Notes: generated by a model not told the origin, from the letters alone. A stretch of 64,000 nucleotides of DNA from Acidimicrobiia bacterium (GCA_009842675.1 VYEX01000002.1:88018-152017), one strand, 5' to 3'. Positions 19,875 to 29,764 are shown, counted from the stretch's first letter. Made by a program: numbers and translations.

Positions 19875-20639
19875 GTGCTCGTGGTGGATACCCATACTCA
19901 TGTGATTTCTGATGACCTGGACAGATATCCGCTCCAGGTGGCCGACTATCCGGGGGTGGAGTGGGTGTATGACGCGCCGGTCACTGCTGAGGAGCTGTTG
20001 GCCGAGATGGCAGATGCCGAAGTGGACCGGGCGGTGTTGGTACAGGCCCTGGGGGGCTACGGCACGGACAATTCCTATGTAGTAGATGCTCGAGCGGCAT
20101 ATCCCGACTCGTTCAGCGCGGTGGCCATTGTGGACGATCCGGCTGAGCTTGACGCGTTGGCGTCGGCCGGGGTTGGCGGTGTGCGGTTCTACGCCGTCGG
20201 CGGAGGAGGGCCGCTGCAAGATGAGGCCACTTGGGACATCGCGAGACGGCTCGGCCTCCGGGTCAGTGCGGCCACCGTGCCCGAGCACCTGCCCGCGCTG
20301 GGCAAAGCGGTGGCTGCCCATCCTGATGTGATCTTGGCTCTGGATCACTGCGGATTCGCTCCCGAGTCGATTGGCAATTACGCCGATCTGGAGAACTTGT
20401 ACCTGAAGGTCACCCCCCATGTGCTGGACGCCGGCGAACCGGCCGCCATGCTGGAGCGACTGGCCGAGCAGTTCGGCTTCGACCGGCTTATGTGGGGGTC
20501 GGACTACTCCCAGACCCACGACAGGCCATACCTGGAACTTGCCGATCAGGCGCGGGCGGCCTGCGCGGCGATGTCTTCAAGCGAGCAGGCTCAGTTCCTG
20601 GGCGGCACTGCGCTGGCCCTCTGGCCAGAGCTGGCTTGA
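19875..20639 (+). CDS. Amidohydrolase-2 family TIM-barrel hydrolase
   Basis: GTG start; VVDTHTHVISDD, GVGGVRFYAVGG, LDHCGF, LMWGSDYSQTHDRP. Confidence 0.85.
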   Translation: MLVVDTHTHVISDDLDRYPLQVADYPGVEWVYDAPVTAEELLAEMADAEVDRAVLVQALGGYGTDNSYVVDARAAYPDSFSAVAIVDDPAELDALASAGVGGVRFYAVGGGGPLQDEATWDIARRLGLRVSAATVPEHLPALGKAVAAHPDVILALDHCGFAPESIGNYADLENLYLKVTPHVLDAGEPAAMLERLAEQFGFDRLMWGSDYSQTHDRPYLELADQARAACAAMSSSEQAQFLGGTALALWPELA

Positions 20640-20640
20640 G

Positions 20641-21492
20641 CTAGTCCAGTTCCAGCATCTGGTCGACAACCGCAGCCATAGCGGAAGCGTCGCGCTCGAC
20701 CTCCCGAGTCTGGCCACCGGCGTCGAGGAAGCGTTGCATCAGGGGCACGTGCTGGCCGGTAGCGGAGCAGGCCATCATCGCCTGGCTCTCGGTCAGAAGT
20801 CCGGGCTCCACTGGTCCGAGGGCAGCATCCACGGCTTGCTTGGCCTTGGCAATGGACAACCGCGGCGATGCGGCGATGCGACGGGCCACCTGGGCGGTGT
20901 GGGCCCGAAGCTCATCGGAGGGCAGCACCCGGTTGACGTAGCCGATGGCTGCGGCTTCCTCAGCGTTCACATCGTTGCCGGACAAGACAATCTCCAGTGC
21001 CCGGCTGCGGCCCACTAGTCGGGCCAGCCTTTGGGTTCCGCTGGCCCCGGGAATGATGCCCATGGCCACCTCAGGCTGGCCCAACACGGTGCGAGGTCCG
21101 GCGAAACGCATGTCGAGCGACAACAGAAACTCCGATCCGCCACCCCGGGCAACGCCGTCGATCATCCCGATGGTGGCCACCCCGATAGTTCGGCACCGGT
21201 CGAAGGTGACCGCGGCCATGTTGGGCTCGGCGGGCACATCAGCAGGGGCCTCCATGGCCAGGATCTGCTCTACGTCTCCGTGCATCAAGAAAAACTCCGG
21301 ATCCGCGCTCTCAAACACCAGCACGCTGACATCGTCGCCTGCTTCATTGGCAGCCTCGACCGCGTTCAGCAAGCCGATCAATCCGCCGATCAAGGCCCCG
21401 TCCACCAATTGCTTGGGTGGATGGTCGATCACCACCCAGCCGATGCTGTCGTCAACGCTGAGCGAAAACGGGCCAAAGGTTTGCTCACTCAT
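20641..21492 (-). CDS. Enoyl-CoA hydratase/isomerase family protein
   Basis: MIDGVARGGGSEFLLSLDMRFAGPRTVLGQPEVAMGIIPGASGTQRLARLVG. Confidence 0.9.
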   Translation of the reverse strand: MSEQTFGPFSLSVDDSIGWVVIDHPPKQLVDGALIGGLIGLLNAVEAANEAGDDVSVLVFESADPEFFLMHGDVEQILAMEAPADVPAEPNMAAVTFDRCRTIGVATIGMIDGVARGGGSEFLLSLDMRFAGPRTVLGQPEVAMGIIPGASGTQRLARLVGRSRALEIVLSGNDVNAEEAAAIGYVNRVLPSDELRAHTAQVARRIAASPRLSIAKAKQAVDAALGPVEPGLLTESQAMMACSATGQHVPLMQRFLDAGGQTREVERDASAMAAVVDQMLELD

Positions 21493-22102
21493 GAGTGCCC
21501 TCCCATTCATTCCAGAAACAGACTTCTGACAACGGCCTGCGGCGTACCGGGCCAAACGGTACCGCGGGCCAGCCCATCGGGATGCTGCACACAATGTGAA
21601 TGTCATCGGGTATCCCGAGTACGGCCCGCACCTCATCGGCCCGGAAAGAGTGCAGCGTGGTCAGCACTGTGCCCAAGCCCAGGCTACGAGCCGCCACCAG
21701 GAGATTCTGCACCGCGGGGTAGATCGAATGGCTCACTCCTCGCTGAGAGGAGCACACGATGATGAGCACCGGAACCTCGCCGATTTCCCGGGCGAATTTG
21801 GCAGCCTTCTCGACGATCACGGCCTCTTGGTTTCGCAGCCATTGGGTGCCGGCCGCGGCTGGATTGTTGTAGGCCTCTTCCTGGGCGTCCAGGTACAGCT
21901 CGCCCAACCGGCGGCGCTTCTCAGGATCGGTGACGACCACAAAGCGGGCGAACTGGCCGTTGATGGCGCTGGGGGCTCGGATGGCGGCGTCCAGCACCTG
22001 GGTGACTAACTCGTCGGGCACCGGGTCGGGCCGATAGCGCCGCACCGCCCGCTGGGTGTGCATGGCCTCGAACACGCCGACTTCGGCGGTTGCTTGGTTC
22101 AT
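21485..22102 (-). CDS. Nitroreductase family protein
   Basis: MHTQRAVRRYRPDPVPDELVTQVLDAAIRAPSAINGQFARFVVVTDPE; AVQNLLVAARSLGLGTVLTTLH. 8-bp overlap with the crotonase. Confidence 0.85.
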   Translation of the reverse strand: MNQATAEVGVFEAMHTQRAVRRYRPDPVPDELVTQVLDAAIRAPSAINGQFARFVVVTDPEKRRRLGELYLDAQEEAYNNPAAAGTQWLRNQEAVIVEKAAKFAREIGEVPVLIIVCSSQRGVSHSIYPAVQNLLVAARSLGLGTVLTTLHSFRADEVRAVLGIPDDIHIVCSIPMGWPAVPFGPVRRRPLSEVCFWNEWEGTHE

Positions 22103-22168
22103 GGGCGCAGAGAGTAGCGGGCGCTGAAATGAATAGGCTGCCCACGCTCTCGGCGGTAGCCTGCACCC

Positions 22169-22441
22169 ATGGGGCAAAAGCACCGCGTCACCATCACCTA
22201 TTGAGTTCCTTGAAACTATTCCGAGCACGCCGTGAGCGCTGCCAAGGACTTGCTTCAGAACTACCAGCACATCATTGAGGAACTCACCCTGGTGACCGGT
22301 GCATCGGGCATCTTCGACGTGGAAGTCGACGGTGAGATGCTCTATTCCAAGTACGCCACCGACTGTCACGCCGACCCCGGCGAGGTGCTCAAGCTGTTTG
22401 CCGAGCAGTACGCCCAAGGAGTGCTTGTCTACGGCTCGTAG
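22169..22441 (+). CDS. SelW/Rdx-family selenoprotein with UxxU motif (two in-frame TGA = Sec at residues 12 and 15)
   Basis: Reading TGA as Sec gives MGQKHRVTITY-U-VP-U-NYSEHAVSAAKDLLQNYQHIIEELTLVTGASGIFDVEVDGEMLYSKYATDCHADPGEVLKLFAEQYAQGVLVYGS*. TGAs at 22202-22204 and 22211-22213 replace both Cys of the family's YCxxC(N)Y motif. The downstream LTLVTGASGIFDVEVDGEMLYSK matches the family core. The ORF track shows only 22232..22441. Confidence 0.88.
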
Positions 22442-22464
22442 CCGCTGAGCGAATCTGGGCGGGC

Positions 22465-23748
22465 TTGATTGCCTACGCTACGGGCGTGGACGCCGAGACA
22501 GCAGATGTCACAGTAGATATCGATCATCAGACACCGGAGTTCGTTGCCAACCGCCACAGCCGCTACCACGAGCTGAGGGAGCGGTGCCCGGTGGTGTTCA
22601 ACGAGCACTACGGCGGGTTTTGGATGGTCACCGACTACGAGTCGGTGGTCCAAGTAGCCCGAGACAACGAGACGTTCGCCCACAAGTATGAGCCCGATGC
22701 CCCTGACGGCATCTCCTACCACGGCATCTGCGGCGTTCCTCGACCGGGTTATATCCCCCGCCAGGGAGTATCCGAGATCGACGGGCCCGAGCATGCCGAT
22801 CTGCGGCGGGTGCTGAACCCCCTTATGACCATCAATGCGGTGGAGAGCAATCGCCCCCGCATGGAGGCGGTGTCGGCCTGGTTTATCGACGAGATCATCG
22901 AGTCGGGTGAAGCCGACTTGGTGCTTGACTACACCACACCGGTGCCCGCCGTGTTGACGCTTGAGATGATGGGCATGGTTTCGTCTAACTGGCAGCACTA
23001 CGCCGACTTCTTCCATGCCACGTCGTCTTATGAGCCCACCGACGAGCGGTACCTCAGCGCGATCACCCACCAGCCGGACATGTGGGCTGAGCTCAGGGAC
23101 TTCGCCGCGTTCCGCCGAGAGAATCCGGCCGACGATGTCACCACTGCCTTGGTGACTTCCCCGCTAGATGGCCGAATGCTGAGCGATGACGAGATCACCG
23201 CCATCATGTGGAACCTGGTGGCTGGCGGTCTCGACACCACTACGTCGCTGGTGTCGTGGGGCCTGCACCACCTGGGCACTCACCCTGAGGACCGCGCCCG
23301 ACTCATCGAAGATCCGAGCCTTATTCCCGCCGCGGTGGAGGAGTTCCTCCGCTTCTACAGTCCCAGCGAGACCCTCACCCGCACCGCCTCCCGGGACGTG
23401 GAGTTGGGCGGCCGCCAGATCCGCCGGGGCGACATCGTGATGATCAGTTGGGTGACAGCCAACCATGATCCGGCGGTATTCGATGACCCCGGCAAAATCC
23501 GCGTCGACCGCGAAGCCAACAAGCATTTGGCGTTCGGTCTTGGGGGCCACCGCTGCATCGGGTCGTCGATCGCCCGCATCGAGTCGGAGCTCATGTTGAG
23601 GGACGTCCTCACTCGCATGGGCGACTACGAGATCGAACTCGACGGGTTCAAGCCCTATCCGGGCAACCTGCTCATGACCGGCGTTGTGTCGATGCCGGTG
23701 ACCTTCACGCCTGGGACACGCTCAGGGGCGGCCGATCCCTTCGCCTGA
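22465..23748 (+). CDS. Cytochrome P450
   Basis: Heme-binding FGLGGHRCIGSSIAR; I-helix AGGLDTTTSLV; TTG start. Confidence 0.93.
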   Translation: MIAYATGVDAETADVTVDIDHQTPEFVANRHSRYHELRERCPVVFNEHYGGFWMVTDYESVVQVARDNETFAHKYEPDAPDGISYHGICGVPRPGYIPRQGVSEIDGPEHADLRRVLNPLMTINAVESNRPRMEAVSAWFIDEIIESGEADLVLDYTTPVPAVLTLEMMGMVSSNWQHYADFFHATSSYEPTDERYLSAITHQPDMWAELRDFAAFRRENPADDVTTALVTSPLDGRMLSDDEITAIMWNLVAGGLDTTTSLVSWGLHHLGTHPEDRARLIEDPSLIPAAVEEFLRFYSPSETLTRTASRDVELGGRQIRRGDIVMISWVTANHDPAVFDDPGKIRVDREANKHLAFGLGGHRCIGSSIARIESELMLRDVLTRMGDYEIELDGFKPYPGNLLMTGVVSMPVTFTPGTRSGAADPFA

Positions 23749-23775
23749 CGGGGGCCTAAACCCGCCGTTGACGGG

Positions 23776-23791
23776 CTAGATGAGAATCTAG
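23776..23791. terminator. Hairpin between convergent P450 and thiolase genes
   Basis: CTAGAT-GAGA-ATCTAG perfect stem with GNRA-type loop, preceded by CCCG-N7-CGGG (23761-23775). Confidence 0.45.
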
Positions 23792-23798
23792 GCTCAGC

Positions 23799-25001
23799 TC
23801 AGCTCAACCGCTCGACGATCATGGCCATGCCCTGACCGCCGCCCACGCACATGCTCTCCACGCCGATGGTCTTGTCGGCGTCTTCCAGCCCGTTGAGCAG
23901 GGTTCCCATGATTCGGGCCCCGGTCATGCCGAAGGGATGGCCCAGGGCGATGGCCCCGCCGTTCACGTTGAGCTTGTCGTAGCTGATGCCCAGCTCGTCG
24001 GCGCTGGGGATGACCTGAGCGGCGAAGGCCTCGTTGATTTCCACCAAGTCGACGTCGTCGATGGTCATGCCGGCCCGGTCCAGCACCTGGGTGATGGCCG
24101 GGATGGGGCCGAGGCCCATGATCTCGGGGTTCACCGCGGCCACCCCTGAGGCCACGATCCGGGCCAGAGGCTTTACGCCCAGCTCGGCGGCCTTGGTGTC
24201 ACTCATCACCACCACCGCCGCGGCCCCGTCGTTGAGGGGGCAGGCGTTGCCCGCGGTCACCGTGCCGTCAGGCCGGAACACCGGATTGAGCTGTGACACC
24301 TTCTCGATCACGGTGCCGGCCCGGATGCCGTCGTCTTTGCTCACCAGCGTGCCGTCGGCCAGGGGATAGGGGGTGATCTCCCGCTCGAAGAAGCCCCGTT
24401 CCTGGGCGGCCTCGGCCCGATTCTGGGACATGACGCCGAACTCGTCTTGGCGCTCGCGGCTCACGTTCCAGGCCTGGGCCACATTCTCAGCGGTCTGGCC
24501 CATGGCGATGTAGATGTCGGGCAGGCCCTCGGGGGGCGACCATACCGGGGTGCCCTCGCCACTGCGCTCCACCGAACGGGCCTCGGCATCGGCGAACTTG
24601 TCGTTCTTGCCGCCCCGATCGGAAGCGCCGGAGGCAAAGCGGCTCACGCACTCCACCCCGCCGGACACAAACACGTCGCCCTCTCCGGCTCGAACCGCGT
24701 GGGCAGCCATGCGGATGGTCTGAAGCGACGAGGAGCAGTAGCGATTGACGGTTACGCCAGGCACGTCCAGTCCAGCCAACAGCCCCGAAAGCCGGGCGAT
24801 GTTGTAGCCGGCCTCGCCCGCGGGCTGGGCGCATCCCCACATCACGTCCTCGACGTCGGCGCCGTCGATCTGGGGGACTTTGCTGAGCACGTCGTCGATG
24901 ATGAACGCCGACATGTCGTCGGGGCGGACATCGACCAGCGATCCTTTGACCGCCCGCCCGATCGGCGTGCGGGAGGTGGCGACGATTACTGCTTCGGGCA
25001 T
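23799..25001 (-). CDS. Acetyl-CoA C-acyltransferase (thiolase)
   Basis: [65 protein letters not shown]. Confidence 0.95.
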   Translation of the reverse strand: MPEAVIVATSRTPIGRAVKGSLVDVRPDDMSAFIIDDVLSKVPQIDGADVEDVMWGCAQPAGEAGYNIARLSGLLAGLDVPGVTVNRYCSSSLQTIRMAAHAVRAGEGDVFVSGGVECVSRFASGASDRGGKNDKFADAEARSVERSGEGTPVWSPPEGLPDIYIAMGQTAENVAQAWNVSRERQDEFGVMSQNRAEAAQERGFFEREITPYPLADGTLVSKDDGIRAGTVIEKVSQLNPVFRPDGTVTAGNACPLNDGAAAVVVMSDTKAAELGVKPLARIVASGVAAVNPEIMGLGPIPAITQVLDRAGMTIDDVDLVEINEAFAAQVIPSADELGISYDKLNVNGGAIALGHPFGMTGARIMGTLLNGLEDADKTIGVESMCVGGGQGMAMIVERLS

Positions 25002-25056
25002 GGTTGCTCCTGAATTGGTTGGGTCGAGTTTGGAATTGGTCGGGGTAAGCGGGGAT

Positions 25057-25095
25057 TGATCGGCCTAGGACTGATCGACCTAGGACAGATCAACC
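25057..25095. repeat. Short imperfect tandem repeat (15-bp unit, about 2.6 copies) at the 3' end of the deacylase gene
   Basis: TGATCGGCCTAGGAC / TGATCGACCTAGGAC / AGATCAACC. Confidence 0.7.
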
Positions 25096-26798
25096 CTTTG
25101 AGTGTCTGTGCCGCTGCGCAGGTGCTTGCCGGGCCGGGCGTCGGTGAACTGCCCGTTGCGAACGATCTCTTCGCCGTTGCAGAACACGTGGTCGATGCCG
25201 TCGGCCTCACCGTACAGGCGGGGAGCGCCGGCGGGTAGATCGGCAACGACGGTGAGAGGCTTGGCCCCCACCCGGGATTCGTCGATAACCACCACGTCGC
25301 CGTGCCAGCCCTCTTGCAGCTGGCCCCGCTCCTTGAGCCCGTAAAGCTTGGCCTGGACGTCGGTCATCAGGTGGACGGCTTCTTCCATCGAGATGAGTCC
25401 CCGCTTCCGCATGCACTGGCCGAGCATCGAAGTGGCGTAGTTGGCCGTCATGAACAGATCCAAATGGGCGCCGGCATCAGAAGCGCCGATCACCGCCCGG
25501 CCGTCCCGCCAGATCTCCATGCGGGCCTTCCAGTCCTCATCTGAGGACACTGGCGGCGGGGTGCCAAAAGAGGTCTTCAGCTCGTCGGCCACCACGATGT
25601 CGCACAAGGCGTCGAAGGGCTTCTTACCCTCGTCCTCGGCAATCTGGCCCACGGTGCGATTTCGATACTGCTGGTTCTCGGGGGCGAAGGTGTCGAAGAT
25701 GATCTTGGTTGACCAGTCGGCCAGACCCTTGAGGGGTCCGGGCTGCTGGGCCAGCTCATCGAGGCGATCACGCTCGGCCTGATCCGACAGGAGCGCCATC
25801 TTCTCGGCGGGCGGGGCCAGCATGGCGCCCTCCCAGTCGGGCAGGGCGTCGAGCACGAAACCGCCGGCCATGCTTAGGCGAACCGAGAAGGCCATGGGGA
25901 TGGTGAGGGCAACCACCTTGCCGCCGTTGGCCTTGGCGTAGTCACTGGCTTCCAGCTTGGCGTAGCACTCGTCGAGGTTGCCGGCCATGACGGTCATCAC
26001 GTTCCAGTTGAGTTGGGTCTGGGCGGCCACCGACATGTCGGTCATCAGATTGGTGGCGGCATCGTCGAACGGACCGACGCAGGGGATCAGCTCCAGCGAG
26101 GTGCCCTCGTACTCCGAGCACACCCGGGCCAGCTCCACCAGCTCCTCGCGGCTGGCGTACCGGCTGGGCACCATGTTGCCGAAGGGGTCGTTGTGGGTGC
26201 GGGCGTAGGAGGAGGAGAATCCCAGGGCCCCGGCCTCCAGACCGGCCCGGAGCAGATCCTGCATTTGGGCCAGTTCTTCGGGGGTGGCCTCCCGCTTCAC
26301 GCATTCGGGACCCATGACCACCCGGCGCAGGGCGGAGTGGCCCACCTTGAAGGCGGTGTTGATGGACAGGGTGCCGTCGAAAGCATCGAAGTATTCGGCA
26401 GTGGAGCGCCAATTCCACGGCACGCCCACTTGCAGCGACTCCAAAGGCATCCCTTCCACCCGGGCCAGCATCTGCATCAGGTACTCGCCGTCGGCGGGGT
26501 CGTCGGTCAGCGGCGCAATCGTGAAGCCGCAGTTGCCTCCGATGATGCTGGTCACGCCATGCAGAGGGGATGGGCTCAGGGTGGTGTCCCAGAACACCTG
26601 GGCGTCGAGGTGGGTGTGCACGTCGATGAAGCCCGGGCACACCGCCTTGCCGGTGGCATCCACGGTATTGGCCGCCTCGGCGGCGCTCAGATCACCGATG
26701 GCGGCGATCCGGCCTCCTTGCAGTCCCAGATCGGCCCGGTAGCGAGGGGTGCCGGTGCCGTCGACAATGTCTCCGCCGTTGATGATGGTGTCAAACAT
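25080..26798 (-). CDS. N-acyl-D-amino-acid deacylase-like amidohydrolase (amidohydrolase-3 family)
   Basis: MFDTIINGGDIVDGTGTPRYRADLGLQGGRIAAIGDLS; CPGFIDVHTHLDAQVFWD; IIGGNCGFTIAPL. Confidence 0.88.
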   Translation of the reverse strand: MFDTIINGGDIVDGTGTPRYRADLGLQGGRIAAIGDLSAAEAANTVDATGKAVCPGFIDVHTHLDAQVFWDTTLSPSPLHGVTSIIGGNCGFTIAPLTDDPADGEYLMQMLARVEGMPLESLQVGVPWNWRSTAEYFDAFDGTLSINTAFKVGHSALRRVVMGPECVKREATPEELAQMQDLLRAGLEAGALGFSSSYARTHNDPFGNMVPSRYASREELVELARVCSEYEGTSLELIPCVGPFDDAATNLMTDMSVAAQTQLNWNVMTVMAGNLDECYAKLEASDYAKANGGKVVALTIPMAFSVRLSMAGGFVLDALPDWEGAMLAPPAEKMALLSDQAERDRLDELAQQPGPLKGLADWSTKIIFDTFAPENQQYRNRTVGQIAEDEGKKPFDALCDIVVADELKTSFGTPPPVSSDEDWKARMEIWRDGRAVIGASDAGAHLDLFMTANYATSMLGQCMRKRGLISMEEAVHLMTDVQAKLYGLKERGQLQEGWHGDVVVIDESRVGAKPLTVVADLPAGAPRLYGEADGIDHVFCNGEEIVRNGQFTDARPGKHLRSGTDTQRVDLS

Positions 26799-26925
26799 GG
26801 TTCGCCCCTTGTGCGCGCCCCTTCGGCACGCTTTGTGAACAATCTAGGTCATGCCTGGGCTCATTGGCGAAGAACTGGGCGTTGGGTAAATGGCCCGTCC
26901 CAGAGCCCCGATAAGCTCTCTGCCC

Positions 26926-28146
26926 ATGGCAGAGATCCCCCGCATCATCTCCGTGGACGACCACGTGGTCGAGCCCCCCGACCTGTGGACCGAGCGGTTG
27001 CCCCGCAAGTACCACGATCGCTGCCCTCGGGTTGAGCGTGACAAGGCCAAGTTCCACTTCGAAGGCGGGGTCTTCAGCTACGAAAAGGGAGTGCCCGACG
27101 GTACGTGGGGCGACTGGTGGCTCTACGACGACCTGATCTACCCGTTCCCCAAGCTCTCAGCCGCCATCGGGTTCGAGCCGCTCACCAACACCCCGGTGAC
27201 GTTCGACGAGATCCTGCCCGGCTGCTGGAAGCAGAAAGAGCGCCTCCAAGACATGGACGCCAACCACGTGGAGGCGTCGATCTGCTTCCCCAACGTGCTG
27301 CCCCGGTTCTGCGGCCAGGCCTTCTACGAGCGGGAAGACAAGGATCTGGCCCTGCTGTGCGTCAAGGCCTACAACGATTGGATGATCGACGAGTGGTGCG
27401 CGGGCGATGGTGCGGGGCGCCTCATTCCGCTCACCATCATCCCGCTGTGGGATGCCAATCTGGCCGCCGAGGAGATCCACCGCTGCGCCGACAAGGGCAG
27501 TTTCTCGGTGGCCTTCTCGGAGAACCCCTACCACCTGGGACTGCCGTCGATACACGATCCCAACGGGTTCTGGGGGCCGTTCTTCGCCGCCTGCGAGGAG
27601 ACCGGGACGGTGGTGAACATGCACATCGGCTCGTCGTCGAAGATGCCGACCACGTCGCCCGACGCGCCGTTTGCGGTCAGCTCCACCATCACCTTCAGCA
27701 ACGCCATGGGCTCGATGTGCGACTACATCCTGTCGGGCGTGTTCGTGCGATACCCCGGCCTCCGGGTGGCCTACAGCGAGGGTCAGGTGGGGTGGATGCC
27801 CTACGTGATCGAGCGCATGGACAAGCTGTGGGAGGAGCGGATCAACGACGACGACGGCGACTTCGGGGTCAACCTGCCCAACCCGCCGTCGTCCTATATC
27901 GCCGGCCACGTGTGGGGCTGCATGTTCGACGACGAGGTGGGACTGCGGAACCGCGACCTCATCGGCATGGACCAGATCACCTTCGAGGTAGACTATCCCC
28001 ACGCCGACTCCACGTTCCCCCACACCAAGGAAGTTGCCACCAGGATCGTGACCCAGGCCGATCTCAACGAGGAGGAGGCCTACAAGCTGCTCCGGGGCAA
28101 CGCCATCGAGCTGTACGGGCTGGAGAGGTACGGCATCGCCGCCTAG
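26926..28146 (+). CDS. Amidohydrolase-2 family protein
   Basis: RIISVDDHVVEPPDLWTERLPRKY; QITFEVDYPHADSTFPHT. Start MAEIPRIISV at 26926. Confidence 0.9.
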   Translation: MAEIPRIISVDDHVVEPPDLWTERLPRKYHDRCPRVERDKAKFHFEGGVFSYEKGVPDGTWGDWWLYDDLIYPFPKLSAAIGFEPLTNTPVTFDEILPGCWKQKERLQDMDANHVEASICFPNVLPRFCGQAFYEREDKDLALLCVKAYNDWMIDEWCAGDGAGRLIPLTIIPLWDANLAAEEIHRCADKGSFSVAFSENPYHLGLPSIHDPNGFWGPFFAACEETGTVVNMHIGSSSKMPTTSPDAPFAVSSTITFSNAMGSMCDYILSGVFVRYPGLRVAYSEGQVGWMPYVIERMDKLWEERINDDDGDFGVNLPNPPSSYIAGHVWGCMFDDEVGLRNRDLIGMDQITFEVDYPHADSTFPHTKEVATRIVTQADLNEEEAYKLLRGNAIELYGLERYGIAA

Positions 28147-28196
28147 CTCGGCCGGCCGTTTGGGGTAACGAGCATTTTGGCAAAGGGGGATTCGTC

Positions 28197-29678
28197 ATGA
28201 CACTGGCCGAATTGGAGCCGGTGAACGTCGACGAGCAGTATCGCCTGCTCATCGGAGGCGATTGGGTCGCCGCCGAGTCGGGCACCTATGAGATCGTCAA
28301 CCCGAACACCACCCAAGTGATCGGCCACGCTCCCGAGGCGTCGATTACCCAGGTGAACGACGCTGCTGCCGCGGCCAAGGCGGCCTTGCCCGGCTGGCGG
28401 GACACCCCGATGGCCGAGCGGTGCGCCATGATCGGCCGGGCCGCCGATCTGCTGGAACAAAAGCTCGGCGGCCTGGTGGGCCTGGTCCAAGGGGAGACGG
28501 GGGCCACCATCAATGTGTCCGAGTCGATCCAGATCACCTCTTGTGCCGACCGGTTCCGCCACTACGAAACACCGGTGAACGTGGACGAACCCATTGAACC
28601 GTACCCGGTGGCGGAGAATCCGCTGGGGCCTGGTGGGCTGTCGTGCGCCCATGTAATCCGCCAGCCGGTGGGCGTGGTGGCCTGCATCACCTCCTACAAC
28701 TTCCCGCTGGTCAACATGTCGGGCAAGATCGCCCCCGCGCTGGCCATGGGCAACACCCTGGTGATCAAGCCGGCGCCCCAAGACCCGCTGGCAGTGATCA
28801 AGATGGGCGAGATCATTGAGGAGGCCGGATTCCCACCGGGGGTAATCAACATCATCACCGGATCGGGTGCCGTGGCCGGGGCTGCGCTGGTTGAGTCCCG
28901 AGACGTAGACATGATCAGTTTCACCGGCTCCTCCGCGGTAGGGGCCAAGATCATGCAGGCGGGCGGATCAACCATGAAGCGCCTGCTCATGGAGTTGGGG
29001 GGCAAGGGAGCGTGCGTGTTGACCGACGACTGCAACGTGGACGGCGCGGTCGGGGCCATCGCCTCGGTGTGGGGGTTCCACAGCGGCCAGATCTGCACCG
29101 CGCCCACTCGGGTGATCGTGCACCGCTCCCGCTACGACGAGCTGGTGGACAAGCTGACCGCGGTGGCTGGGATGCTCAAGTTGGGCGATCCCCTCGATCG
29201 AGAGACGATTGTCGGCCCTGTTATCACCGAGCTTCATCGCGACCGGGTGGAGCATTTCATCGCCAGCGGCGTGGCCGACGGCGCCACCCTGCTGTGCGGC
29301 GGGAGGCGTCCCGACCTGCCCGGCTACTTCGTGGAACCCACCTTGCTGGCCGATTGCACTTCAGACATGCGCGTCGTGCAGCGGGAGATCTTTGGCCCGG
29401 TCGTCGTGGTGCTGGCCCATGACGACGACGACCACGCGGTGGAGTTGGCCAACGACAGCGACTACGGGCTGTTCAGCTACGTATTCGCGGGAACCACCGC
29501 CCGGGCCTTCGAAATCGGCAAACGCATCGAGTCGGGAAATGTCGGTCTCAACTCCATGGCGCCCCACATTCACGCCCCCTTCGGCGGCTTTAAGATGAGC
29601 GGCGTCGGCCGCGACCGGGGCGTCTACGGCCTCCACGCGTACAGCGAGGTCCAAGCCCTCAGCTGGATGTCCAGCTAG
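28197..29678 (+). CDS. Aldehyde dehydrogenase
   Basis: ITSYNFPLVNMSGKIAPALAMGNTLVIKPAP; FTGSSAVGAKIMQAGG; LLMELGGKGACVL; HSGQICTAPTRV. The 27105 ORF start is a read-through of an alternative frame. Confidence 0.94.
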   Translation: MTLAELEPVNVDEQYRLLIGGDWVAAESGTYEIVNPNTTQVIGHAPEASITQVNDAAAAAKAALPGWRDTPMAERCAMIGRAADLLEQKLGGLVGLVQGETGATINVSESIQITSCADRFRHYETPVNVDEPIEPYPVAENPLGPGGLSCAHVIRQPVGVVACITSYNFPLVNMSGKIAPALAMGNTLVIKPAPQDPLAVIKMGEIIEEAGFPPGVINIITGSGAVAGAALVESRDVDMISFTGSSAVGAKIMQAGGSTMKRLLMELGGKGACVLTDDCNVDGAVGAIASVWGFHSGQICTAPTRVIVHRSRYDELVDKLTAVAGMLKLGDPLDRETIVGPVITELHRDRVEHFIASGVADGATLLCGGRRPDLPGYFVEPTLLADCTSDMRVVQREIFGPVVVVLAHDDDDHAVELANDSDYGLFSYVFAGTTARAFEIGKRIESGNVGLNSMAPHIHAPFGGFKMSGVGRDRGVYGLHAYSEVQALSWMSS

Positions 29679-29764
29679 CACTCTGCGGGGCGGCCTCTAC
29701 CGGCGGGAGCAGATGGCGCTGTCGAGGGTCACGAGGGTTATTGGGGTGTGGCACGCTGGTCGGT

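Noticed and set aside
19794-20519. N-terminal extension of the ORF 18909..20519
   Set aside because: Antisense to the amidohydrolase 19875..20639; crotonase homology begins at 19793.
22202-22213. The TGAs in the SelW-like gene as pseudogene nonsense mutations
   Set aside because: Both fall exactly on the two redox-Cys columns. The rest of the frame is intact, and two other loci in the window show the same pattern.
27105-28196. N-terminal 364 codons of the 857-aa ORF 27105..29678
   Set aside because: Frame-shifted read of the amidohydrolase gene 26926..28146. The genuine ALDH begins at 28197 (MTLAELEPVN).
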